From JAVJSF01 sp040219555 (GTDB lineage: Bacteria > Actinomycetota > Thermoleophilia > Miltoncostaeales > Miltoncostaeaceae), in NCBI GenBank assembly GCA_040219555.1, contig JAVJSF010000006.1, positions 62,001 through 126,000 of the forward strand: DNA of 64,000 nucleotides. The letters run 5' to 3'. Each line of letters begins with the position of its first letter. The first letter of the stretch is position 1. This document shows, piece after piece, positions 24,401 to 30,131 of this stretch. Made by a program: the position numbers and the translations under genes. A model generated the notes under the pieces. That model saw only the letters and a program-made list of their open reading frames with translations. It did no database searches and was not told the origin of the DNA.

Positions 24401-24757
24401 CGCCAGCGCCGGCGGACGCACCTGGCGCCGCGGCGGGGGACGGGTGTCGGCATGGGACACGGTGATCAGCCGGCAGAGGTTGGCGTAGCCGCGCGCGGTG
24501 CGCGCCAGCAGCGTGAGGTGCGAGCCGTCCTCCAGCGTGATCTCGGCCCCCGTGATCGGGCGCACGCCGGCCGCGCGCGCCGCGTGGGCGAAGGCCAGCG
24601 AGCCGCACAGGCCGTCGTGGTCGGTGAGCGCGATGGCGCGGTGGCCCATTTCGGCGGCGTGGGCCGCCATCTCCTCGGGAAGGGAGGCGCCGTCGAGGAA
24701 GCTGAACGCCGAATGGGCGTGCAGTTCGACGTAGTCGGTGGGGGGCGGGGGGCTCAT
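21455..24757 (-). CDS. dnaE2: Error-prone DNA polymerase III alpha subunit DnaE2 (ImuC)
   Basis: 1100 aa, matching DnaE2 length. It starts with a PHP domain (YVELHAHSAFSFLDGASLPE; ALTDHDGLCG), continues through the C-family polymerase palm (SAPDIDLDFPRDVREG holds catalytic Asp residues; GRGSSVGSIVCYLVGLSHVD), fingers and helix-hairpin-helix, and ends with an OB domain. DnaE2 performs translesion synthesis and damage-induced mutagenesis with ImuB and the beta clamp. It is shorter than replicative DnaE1 and lacks the long clamp-binding C-terminus. The ATG lies directly against a LexA box (24757-24774), so it is an SOS gene. imuB lies 3 kb away behind an equivalent box instead of adjacent. Confidence 0.95.
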   Translation of the reverse strand: MSPPPPTDYVELHAHSAFSFLDGASLPEEMAAHAAEMGHRAIALTDHDGLCGSLAFAHAARAAGVRPITGAEITLEDGSHLTLLARTARGYANLCRLITVSHADTRPPPRRQVRPPALARADLARHAEGLICLTGCLGHGLVPRLVRAGRTREAIEAVRALVRDFGPGDVVVEVQRRHMRGDRGMVRDLVRLAETAGVAAVATGDPHAHSPQRALLQDALVAVRHRLSLDASETRRRGNRLAVLRPPGATAALFADHPGLVAATARVAERIEFDLTRDLGYRIPDFWSSLPGGADAELARICIHQLGARYPNARGRRAARERLDEELGLIAHHGLAGFFLLHRDILELARQVALRVRPAGSARRWLPPGRGRGSSVGSIVCYLVGLSHVDPVANGLFLGRFLSRDMVSAPDIDLDFPRDVREGLIAAVIERYGHEHAALVAAFPTFRARMAIRELGTALALPATDIDRLARLADGWSSPAGLREEIERLPDGRRLMSSRRWRALVFLAEQVGGLPRHLSQHSGGMVVSARPLVEMVPVVPAAFPGRQICQWDKNSCADAGFVKIDLLGLGMLSAVEECVDLVARARGESVDLSRVPLDDPGVYAEIRAADTVGVFQIESRAQMQSLLQTQPQNLDDLTVQVALIRPGPVSGGAVHPYVAHRRARRADPDFEPPYDHPLLADVLRETLGVVVFQEQVLEVAMALAGFTPGQAEALRRAMSRTRSREAMVGLWREFRDGARAKGVDDATIRTVFTKLVGFSNFGFPKAHSAAFAVLAYQSSWLRSRYPAEYLTALLNAQPMGFYPPASLIRDAQRRGVRVMPPCIARSEAACTMEGGACRVGLGYIRGLGADGAARLVAERTEGGPFAGVSDLAARAGLRTEALVQLVRAGACDVFGEERRAMIWRMESAARPRARAGGVQMALALPTAEPPPLPAMGRTERVLTDYETMGVSTGWHLVSLTRPVLPAGTLTAAQTREARHGTQVCVAGLVVARQRPATAGGIVFLLLEDETGMVNCIVRPDVYEAHRAVVRAEPLVLARGRLERHGRNVNILASHLERIAPPPDVERTPAVVATGAGTEAGDMARMRAAAPGGQHFGRGRR

Positions 24758-24774
24758 ACGAACACATGTTCGTA
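24757..24774. promoter_or_regulatory. LexA (SOS) box of dnaE2
   Basis: CGAACACATGTTCG at 24759-24772 matches the actinobacterial/Bacillus LexA consensus CGAAC-N4-GTTCG exactly; the inverted symmetry extends to 18 bp (24757-24774) except for the central pair. It abuts the dnaE2 ATG and overlaps its predicted -10. Confidence 0.9.
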
Positions 24775-24794
24775 CCGATGGCCGGCCCCCGCAA
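24766..24794 (-). promoter_or_regulatory. dnaE2 promoter
   Basis: Minus strand: TTGCGG (24794-24789), 17-bp spacer, GAACAT (24771-24766), then 8 nt to the ATG. The -10 lies inside the LexA box. The same TTGCSG-17-GAACAT layout precedes imuB. Confidence 0.5.
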
Positions 24795-24810
24795 GGGCCC
24801 CATGTGACAG

Positions 24811-25296
24811 ATGGCGCGCCAGAATGTGCGCATGACCGCGACACCCCGGCCCACCGGTGCCCCCCCGCGCCTTCTCGACTGCCCCCTGATGGGCGACTGG
24901 ACCGTGGAGCGCACCATCGAGGACCGCCTCTCGGGTCGCCCGGCGCGCTTCGCCGGCACCGCCCGCATCGCGCCGGCCCCCGGCGGCGACCACCTGGACT
25001 GGCGTGAGAAGGGCCACCTGGAGAGCGCCGCGTTCACCGGGCGGGCCACGCGCGACATGCGCATCGTCGTGGAGGGCGCGGCCTTCGCGGTGCTGTTCGC
25101 CGACGGGCGCCCGTTCCACCCGCTGGACCTGACGGGCGGTCGCTGCACGGTCGTCCACCCGTGCGGGGACGACCGCTACGAGGGCGATCTGGCCCTGGCC
25201 GACGGCGGCGCGATCCTGACCGTGCGCTGGCGCGTCACCGGGCCGGCCAAGGATCTGGACATCCGCTCGCGCTACACCCGTACGCCCGTCGCCTGA
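24811..25296 (+). CDS. DUF6314 family protein
   Basis: 161 aa. The order MGDWTVERTIEDRLSGRPAR, FAGTARIAP, LDWREKGHLE, FADGRPFHPLDLTGG, VVHPCGDDRYEGDL and VTGPAKDLDIRSRYTR fits DUF6314, a small calycin-like beta-barrel family of unknown ligand. It is probably cytosolic and may bind a hydrophobic small molecule (inference from fold class). It is divergent from dnaE2 across about 50 bp. ATG 24811 gives the longest product; ATG 24832 is equally possible and neither has a ribosome binding site. Confidence 0.7.
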   Translation: MARQNVRMTATPRPTGAPPRLLDCPLMGDWTVERTIEDRLSGRPARFAGTARIAPAPGGDHLDWREKGHLESAAFTGRATRDMRIVVEGAAFAVLFADGRPFHPLDLTGGRCTVVHPCGDDRYEGDLALADGGAILTVRWRVTGPAKDLDIRSRYTRTPVA

Positions 25297-25313
25297 AGCT
25301 GCAACGCGCATTG

Positions 25314-25342
25314 TTGGTGACCCTGGGGGGCGTCGCTAGCAT
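25314..25342 (+). promoter_or_regulatory. Promoter of the amidase gene
   Basis: TTGGTG (25314-25319), 17-bp spacer, TAGCAT (25337-25342), 8 nt to the ATG at 25351. One of the few promoters here with a readable -35; leaderless geometry. Confidence 0.5.
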
Positions 25343-25350
25343 CGCCCGCG

Positions 25351-26376
25351 ATGAGCCCGGATCGCACCTCGCCCCGCCTCCCGTCCACCGTCCTCGTCGT
25401 CCTGATCGCGCTCGTCGCGTTCCTGGGCGCCGCCGGCGCGGCCATGGGCCAGGGGGCCCCTCTGATCGCCATCGACCCCGGCCACGGGGGCGACGACACC
25501 GGCGCGGTGGGGATCCTCGCGCCGGGGACCTCCGCGGGCCTGCCCGAGCGGTCCGACGATCGCGGCCGGGCCGTGATGTACGAGAAGGACGTCAACCTCG
25601 ACCTCGCATACCGTCTGGAGGCCCTGCTCAGGGCCCGCGGTCTGCGGACGGTCATGACCCGCACCCGGGACCTGGCCGGCGGCGACCGCCCCTACACCAC
25701 CACCCGGGCCGATCTGGCGGCGCGGACGAACCTGGCCAACGAGGTGGGTGCGGACCTGTTCATCTCGATCCACAACAACGCCATCGGCTCGCCGGCGGTC
25801 GGCGGCACCGAGACCTTCCACTACTACTACTCGAGCGAGGCCGCCCGCCTGCTGGCGCGCGAGATCCAGGACGAGATGGTGTCGGTGCTGGGGCGGCCGG
25901 ACCGCGGGGTGAAGGAGGCCGGCTTCTACGTGCTGCGCCACACCGCGATGCCGGCGGTCCTGCTGGAGGGCGCGTTCCTGACCAACGCCGAGGACCTGGC
26001 GTTGCTGGCCGATCCGGCGCTGCGCCAGGCGCTGGCCGAGGGGGTCTCGCGCGGCGTGCGCCGCTTCCTGGCCGGCGGCGGCCTGGAGGGCGAGGACGCC
26101 GCGGAGAGCGCTCTGGCGCCGACGCTCGGGCCTTGGGCGCGCAGGCCGGGCCGCGCCCCCGAGGGCTACCGGCTGGTGAAGACCGGCAAGAGCAACCCCG
26201 TCGGCCGCGGCGGCTGGCTGGCCGTGCGCGAGGGGCTCACCTTCCCCGCCGCCGAGCGGGCGCGGGTGATCGGCCCCTGGAAGCGCAAGCCCCGTTCCGC
26301 CCCCGACGGCTACCGCCTGGTGCGGAGCGGGGTCAACGGGCCGTACAAGGGCGCCTGGCTGGCCGTCCGGGTCTGA
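25351..26376 (+). CDS. N-acetylmuramoyl-L-alanine amidase (Amidase_3) with two C-terminal repeats
   Basis: 341 aa secreted zinc amidase that cuts the lactyl-L-Ala bond of peptidoglycan. A signal or anchor segment (TVLVVLIALVAFLGAAGAAM) precedes the catalytic domain: DPGHGGDD (first Zn His), EKDVNLDLA (Zn Glu), SIHNNAIG (second Zn His) and LLEGAFLTNAED (catalytic Glu). After residue 250 come two copies of a 35-residue unit: GPWARRPGRAPEGYRLVKTG with GGWLAVR, and GPWKRKPRSAPDGYRLVRSG with GAWLAVR. These may be wall-binding modules and match no domain I know. The gene has its own promoter. Confidence 0.9.
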   Translation: MSPDRTSPRLPSTVLVVLIALVAFLGAAGAAMGQGAPLIAIDPGHGGDDTGAVGILAPGTSAGLPERSDDRGRAVMYEKDVNLDLAYRLEALLRARGLRTVMTRTRDLAGGDRPYTTTRADLAARTNLANEVGADLFISIHNNAIGSPAVGGTETFHYYYSSEAARLLAREIQDEMVSVLGRPDRGVKEAGFYVLRHTAMPAVLLEGAFLTNAEDLALLADPALRQALAEGVSRGVRRFLAGGGLEGEDAAESALAPTLGPWARRPGRAPEGYRLVKTGKSNPVGRGGWLAVREGLTFPAAERARVIGPWKRKPRSAPDGYRLVRSGVNGPYKGAWLAVRV

Positions 26377-26391
26377 CCGGCGGCGCGCCGG
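26377..26391. terminator. Hairpin after the amidase gene
   Basis: CCGGCG-GCG-CGCCGG, 6-bp stem, 3-nt loop, between the amidase stop and the convergent imuB operon end. Confidence 0.4.
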
Positions 26392-26421
26392 CGCGTCGCG
26401 GGAGGCCCGCGCGCGAACGGC

Positions 26422-26673
26422 TCACGGGTGGGCGAACCAGTCGTCCGAGGGGCGCTCCCGGTAGATCACCATGAGGCGTCCCGGCTCGACGACCACCTCG
26501 AAGTAGTGGCGGTCGACCGGCGCGTCGGTCCACCAGCGGTCCTGGATGCGCCAGTCGTCGCGCACCGCAAGCACGCGCCGGCGCCGGCCGTCGATCACCA
26601 CCGCGTGGGGGGTTCCCACGGGCGTCGCGATCACCCGCGCCGGGGCGGGGACGCCGACCGGACGGGTGGTCAT
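26422..26673 (-). CDS. DUF6504-like small protein in the imuB operon
   Basis: 83 aa. The pattern RRRRVLAVRDDWRIQDRWWT, then HYFEVVVEPGRLMVIYRE and DDWFAHP, corresponds to the small DUF6504-type protein often found next to actinobacterial Y-family polymerases; I recall this association but cannot verify it here. Its ATG overlaps the imuB stop (ATGA), so it is translated with imuB under the LexA box and may be a mutasome accessory factor. Rich in Trp and Arg; no membrane segment. Confidence 0.72.
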   Translation of the reverse strand: MTTRPVGVPAPARVIATPVGTPHAVVIDGRRRRVLAVRDDWRIQDRWWTDAPVDRHYFEVVVEPGRLMVIYRERPSDDWFAHP

Positions 26674-27875
26674 CGCCTCTCGGGCGGCGGTTCGTCGGCC
26701 CGCACCGCCAGCGCCCAGCGCCGCTCGGGGATGTTGGAGTCCAGATCCAGCGCCACCACCCGCAGCAGCACCCCGTCGCCCAGCGCCGAGCGCACCTGAC
26801 GCGCGGCCTCGTGGGTGCGCGCCATGCGCTCCTGCCGGGGGGAGGGCAGCGCGGTGAGCTGGTGGCCGGCCGGCGTGGCCGAGGCGTCGGCGTCGACGCG
26901 CAGCGCCGAGGCGGGCGACGGGATGCCGGCCAGGTGCGGCAGCGTGGCCCGGCACAGGCGGGCGGCGTCGGCGGTGGCATCGCGCAGGGCCACCCGGCGC
27001 GCCCACGACCCGCCGTCGGCCAACTCGGCCACGAGGGTGAGCGTGCGCACGGCCCGCCCGCCCGCGCCGGCGCGGGCGGCGATCTCGTCCAGCAGCGCCC
27101 GGCTCGCCGACTCGAGCGCCTCCAGCGCTCCCACCGGCTCGCCGAAGCCCATGCCGGCGCTGAGGGGCCGGGCGGGGATGCGCGGGCGCAGGGTGCGGTC
27201 CGCGCCACCCCGCGCGATGCGGTGGGCCTCGGCGCCGGCCGCTCCCAGGCGTTCCAGCACCGCGGCGCGCGGCAGGGCGGCGATGTGCCCCACGGTGGTG
27301 AGCCCGAGGTCGCGGCAGCGCCGGCAGGCCGCCCCCGGCAGCCCGAGCGCCTCCACCGGCAGCGGCGCCAGGAAGCCCGCCACCTCGTCCGCCCCCACCA
27401 CCAGCGGGGCGCCGGTGGGCGCGGCCAGCGCCGCGTGGCGCGCCGCGCAGAGGGTGGGCGCGACCCCGATCCGCCCGTCGGTGCCCACCGGGATGGCCCG
27501 CCGCACCCGGGCCAGGACGCCGCCGATCCCCCCGTGCAGGCGCAGCAGGGGAGCGGACTCCAGGGCCACGGTGTGCTCGTCCAGCGGCTCCACGGCGCAG
27601 CCGGCGTCCTCCAGAGCCGCCATGAGCCGGCCGGCCACGGCGATGGCGCCCTCGGGGTGGGCGGGGATGAGCGCCAGGTGCGGGCAGCGCGCGTGGGCCT
27701 CGCCCACGCGCAGGCCCTCGCGCACCCCCTCGGCCTCCGCGGCCGGCGTGCACATGCCCACCACCTGGGGCGCCCCCGCGGCGGGGGCGAGTGCGGCGGC
27801 CATGTCCGGCGGCCGGCCGGCGCGCATCATCGCCACCCGCAGGGGCAGGAGGGGGAGGTGGACCACGACGATCAT
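26670..27875 (-). CDS. imuB: ImuB, Y-family polymerase-like mutasome hub
   Basis: 401 aa. The start MIVVVHLPLLPLRVAMMRAG aligns with the first strand of Y-family polymerases, but the metal-binding Asp is replaced by His6; LDEH (98-101) keeps the second acidic pair. The region LGLPGAACRRCRDLGLTTVG with LPRAAVLERLG is the helix-hairpin-helix thumb segment, and a little-finger-like domain follows. ImuB is normally a catalytically dead adaptor between DnaE2, ImuA' and the clamp. No clear QLxLW-type clamp motif is seen; GHQLTALPSPRQ is the nearest candidate. The ATG lies within the LexA box. No imuA' gene occurs in the window. Confidence 0.88.
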   Translation of the reverse strand: MIVVVHLPLLPLRVAMMRAGRPPDMAAALAPAAGAPQVVGMCTPAAEAEGVREGLRVGEAHARCPHLALIPAHPEGAIAVAGRLMAALEDAGCAVEPLDEHTVALESAPLLRLHGGIGGVLARVRRAIPVGTDGRIGVAPTLCAARHAALAAPTGAPLVVGADEVAGFLAPLPVEALGLPGAACRRCRDLGLTTVGHIAALPRAAVLERLGAAGAEAHRIARGGADRTLRPRIPARPLSAGMGFGEPVGALEALESASRALLDEIAARAGAGGRAVRTLTLVAELADGGSWARRVALRDATADAARLCRATLPHLAGIPSPASALRVDADASATPAGHQLTALPSPRQERMARTHEAARQVRSALGDGVLLRVVALDLDSNIPERRWALAVRADEPPPERR

Positions 27876-27894
27876 CGAACACATGTTCGATGAT
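27871..27894. promoter_or_regulatory. LexA (SOS) box of imuB
   Basis: CGAACACATGTTCG core at 27876-27889, identical to the dnaE2 box; the symmetry extends to 24 bp (27871-27894), failing only at the central pair. It covers the imuB start codon and -10. Confidence 0.92.
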
Positions 27895-27911
27895 CAGGGC
27901 CGGATCGGCAA
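27883..27911 (-). promoter_or_regulatory. imuB promoter
   Basis: Minus strand: TTGCCG (27911-27906), 17-bp spacer, GAACAT (27888-27883), then 7 nt to the ATG at 27875. Same geometry as dnaE2, with the -10 inside the LexA box. Confidence 0.5.
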
Positions 27912-27925
27912 GTGTGCTCGTCGCT

Positions 27926-27954
27926 TTGATAGCACGCATGAGGCGTGCTATAAC
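27926..27954 (+). promoter_or_regulatory. Strong sigma-70-type promoter of the DUF/XRE pair
   Basis: TTGATA (27926-27931), exactly 17 bp, TATAAC (27949-27954), then 6 nt to the ATG at 27961. This is the closest match to the consensus promoter in the window and predicts a leaderless mRNA. Its -35 lies only 14 bp from that of the divergent imuB promoter. Confidence 0.75.
27929..27951. promoter_or_regulatory. Inverted-repeat operator within the promoter
   Basis: ATAGCACGC-ATGAG-GCGTGCTAT: perfect 9-bp arms, 5-bp centre, spanning from the -35 to the -10. This is the position expected for a repressor such as the XRE protein encoded two genes downstream (autoregulation is inferred). Confidence 0.7.
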
Positions 27955-27960
27955 GGCCGC

Positions 27961-28914
27961 ATGACGACACGTACCCGCTCTCAGCCCGGACCGCACAGCG
28001 TGGTGCTCAACGGCCTGTCGATCCGCTTCCATCGCACCCTCCGGGTGCCCGGCGACGGCCGGGTCTCCGCACTCCCGCCCTCGCTCGGCCATTTCACCCT
28101 CCACCCGGTCGGCCAGTTCGCCTCGCGCGTGCCCGACGACTGGCGCGAGCGCGGCGGCTGGTTCATCTGCATGCACCGGCGCGAGGCCCTGTGGCTGTCC
28201 TTCTCGCCCCTGGGGGGCCCCGTGGCCCTGAAGGTGGGGGTGGGGGAGGTCAACGCCCTCACCGGCGATCCCTGGGGCCCGGAGTTGCACGACGACGAGC
28301 AGGACTACCTCGTGGCGCCGCCCCAGCCCTGGCTGGACGGGATCGTCGACGAGGACGGCGAGGTGCGCCAGTTCGTGGCCACCACCCCCGGCCAGGGCCA
28401 CACCGTGGAGGGTCAGATCGCCGGCGCCGAGACCGCCGGCGGCATCCAGTTGCGCGCCTACGCCGCCAGGGAGGGTGCCATCGCCCCTTCGCCGCCGAGG
28501 ACGCGGCCGTGGGAGTCCCCGGGCGACGGGGTGGTGGCCTACTCGGCCCCCATGATGGCGCCGGAGCCCGTCGCATCGCCGGCCCCCGGCAGCCCCATGG
28601 GCATCGCGGCCGGCGGCGGGATCCGCCAGGAGATCTACACCGACCCGCACGGCGTCGGCGCCTGGGATCAGCGGACGGCCACCGAGGTCGTGGTGCACAT
28701 CATCGACCCGGCCGGCTACCGCCACATCACCGGCCGGCCCGCGCCGCCCAGCCCGGTGACCCTCGAGAGCTACCTGGCCGCCGGCCTGCCGTGGTTCGAC
28801 CTGGACGACGAGCACCTGCCGGCCCAGCCGGGCTCGGAGACCCTCAAGGGCGTCGCCTCCCTGGACGAGCTCGAGTCCGGGATGGACGCCGGCGCCTCAG
28901 CGGAGGAATGGTGA
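27961..28914 (+). CDS. Conserved protein of unknown function, partner of XRE regulator
   Basis: 317 aa. It contains well-ordered, Trp/Pro-rich blocks: VVLNGLSIRFHRTLRVP, LPPSLGHFTLHPV, FICMHRREALWLSF, ALKVGVGEVNALTG, QDYLVAPPQPWLDGI, RQFVATTPGQGHTVEGQ, and later IRQEIYTDPHGVGAWD and GLPWFDLDDEHLP. I recall similar proteins in many bacteria as a conserved family without a known role, which cannot be confirmed here. No signal peptide, membrane segment or nuclease motif is visible. A Pro/Ala-rich linker (about 185-215) separates two parts. It is driven by the operator-bearing promoter and its stop overlaps the XRE start. Confidence 0.75.
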   Translation: MTTRTRSQPGPHSVVLNGLSIRFHRTLRVPGDGRVSALPPSLGHFTLHPVGQFASRVPDDWRERGGWFICMHRREALWLSFSPLGGPVALKVGVGEVNALTGDPWGPELHDDEQDYLVAPPQPWLDGIVDEDGEVRQFVATTPGQGHTVEGQIAGAETAGGIQLRAYAAREGAIAPSPPRTRPWESPGDGVVAYSAPMMAPEPVASPAPGSPMGIAAGGGIRQEIYTDPHGVGAWDQRTATEVVVHIIDPAGYRHITGRPAPPSPVTLESYLAAGLPWFDLDDEHLPAQPGSETLKGVASLDELESGMDAGASAEEW

Positions 28915-29351
28915 TGGGGCGCGGCCCGGCCTCGGAGGCCGTCCCGCACCTGGCGCGCGCCCTGCGCGCGCTGCGCCTGCGGGCGGGCCTCAGCCAGGAG
29001 CAGGTCGCAGAGGGGGTGCGTGCGGGCGGGGAGGGCCTGTCGCGCACCTACTACCAGCAGATCGAGAGCGGCCGGCGCTACCCCAGCCCCGACCTGCGGG
29101 CCGCCATCCTCGCGGTGCTCGGTGCGAGCGACGCCGACCTGCCGGCCGCGGCCGCCGCCCCGGCCCCGCCCCGGCCCGCGCCGGCCACCCGCGCGGCGGG
29201 CCCGGTGGTGCGGCCGGCGCCCCCGCGCGCGGAGCCCGACCGCCTCTCCGAGTTGCGCGAGGTCGCCCGTACGCTGGGCCCGGACGACCTCGCCCTGCTG
29301 GTGGGCATCGCGCGCGCCATCGCCGAGCGCCGGCCGACCGCCACCCCCTGA
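28914..29351 (+). CDS. XRE-family transcriptional regulator
   Basis: 145 aa. Helix-turn-helix at about 8-60: ALRALRLRAGLSQEQVAEGV, then YYQQIESGRRYPSPDLRAAI. A Pro/Ala linker (about 75-105) leads to a short helical C-terminal region (DRLSELREVARTLGPDDLAL), possibly for dimerisation. ATG 28914 (TGATG overlap with the previous stop) is preferred, since GGAGG at 28902-28906 lies 7 nt upstream; ATG 28908 is too close to it. It probably binds the 23-bp inverted repeat upstream of its partner gene. Confidence 0.82.
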   Translation: MGRGPASEAVPHLARALRALRLRAGLSQEQVAEGVRAGGEGLSRTYYQQIESGRRYPSPDLRAAILAVLGASDADLPAAAAAPAPPRPAPATRAAGPVVRPAPPRAEPDRLSELREVARTLGPDDLALLVGIARAIAERRPTATP

Positions 29352-29366
29352 CGCGGATGGCGGTCG
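29335..29366. terminator. Hairpin after the XRE gene
   Basis: CGACCGCCA and TGGCGGTCG arms (9 bp) with a 14-nt loop, spanning the XRE stop codon, facing the convergent nitroreductase gene. Confidence 0.4.
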
Positions 29367-29381
29367 TACCCCCGACGGCGG

Positions 29382-30041
29382 TTAGGCCCGGGGGGAGCCC
29401 CAGGCCTCGTCGTGCACGAGGGTGCGCCACGGCCGGCGGATGGACGCCAGGGCCGGCGGCAGCCCCTCGGGCCACTCCTCGGGGTACCCGAGCGGCGTGA
29501 TGACGGGGATCTCCACCTCGTCGGGCACGTTCAGCATCGCCCGGAACTGCTTCTCGTAGAACCAGTGGAACACCGTCGGGACCGTGCCGAGGCCCATCGC
29601 GCGGGCCGCGACGAACAGGTTCTCGGCCATCATCCCCACCGAGATCATGTCGGCGGTCCGCGCCTCGTCGCCGCGGTCCTCCGGGTAGGTGCCCGGGCGC
29701 GGCACCAGCAGCATGACCACCCACACCGGGACGCGGCGGTAGCTCTCGAGGACCTTCTCCGCGTAGCCGGTCGCCCACTGGTGCTGCTCCTCGTCCGAGG
29801 TTCCCTCGGCCTGCGGGCGCACGAAGCCGAAGTAGTCGGCGCCGCCGCGGATCACGAGCTCGGCCAGCTCGGCGCGCTTCTCGGGTTCACGCACCACGAT
29901 CATGCTCCACGACTGGCTCATGCCGCCGGTGGGGGCCATCAGGGCGAGGCGCAGCAGCCGGTCGAGATCGGCGTCGGCAACGGGTGCATCGGTGTAGCGC
30001 CGCACGCTGCGGCGACGGCGGATGGCCTCGAGGGCGTCCAA
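29382..30041 (-). CDS. Nitroreductase family protein
   Basis: 219 aa FMN-dependent oxidoreductase. The N-terminal RRRRSVRRYTDAPVADADLD is the classic FMN-binding start; APTGGMSQSWSMIVV and SVGMMAENLFVAARAMGLGT are the other family signatures, and ITPLGYPEEWP closes the fold. It would reduce nitro groups, quinones or similar compounds with NAD(P)H; the substrate is unknown. The start is TTG, supported by AAGGAGAG about 6 nt upstream. It stands alone between the XRE and topoisomerase genes. Confidence 0.88.
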   Translation of the reverse strand: MDALEAIRRRRSVRRYTDAPVADADLDRLLRLALMAPTGGMSQSWSMIVVREPEKRAELAELVIRGGADYFGFVRPQAEGTSDEEQHQWATGYAEKVLESYRRVPVWVVMLLVPRPGTYPEDRGDEARTADMISVGMMAENLFVAARAMGLGTVPTVFHWFYEKQFRAMLNVPDEVEIPVITPLGYPEEWPEGLPPALASIRRPWRTLVHDEAWGSPRA

Positions 30042-30131
30042 TGGGCTCTCCTTGATCGCTGGCGCCGCGGGGAGCGGCGGGACCTCAGGACCCTACCCAC
30101 GGGCCCGGAGGGCGTGGCGGGAGGGGTGCCC

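Noticed and set aside
21476..24835. A 1119-residue open frame on the plus strand opposite dnaE2, and long frames opposite many other genes
   Set aside because: At about 75% GC, stops are rare in all frames. The products are His/Arg/Gly/Pro-rich without any domain, and the opposite strand encodes a clearly conserved protein.
27895..29366. XRE pair as a prophage or toxin-antitoxin remnant
   Set aside because: No integrase, attachment repeats, toxin fold or compositional shift was seen; the gene lengths and the 317-aa partner do not fit a toxin-antitoxin pair.
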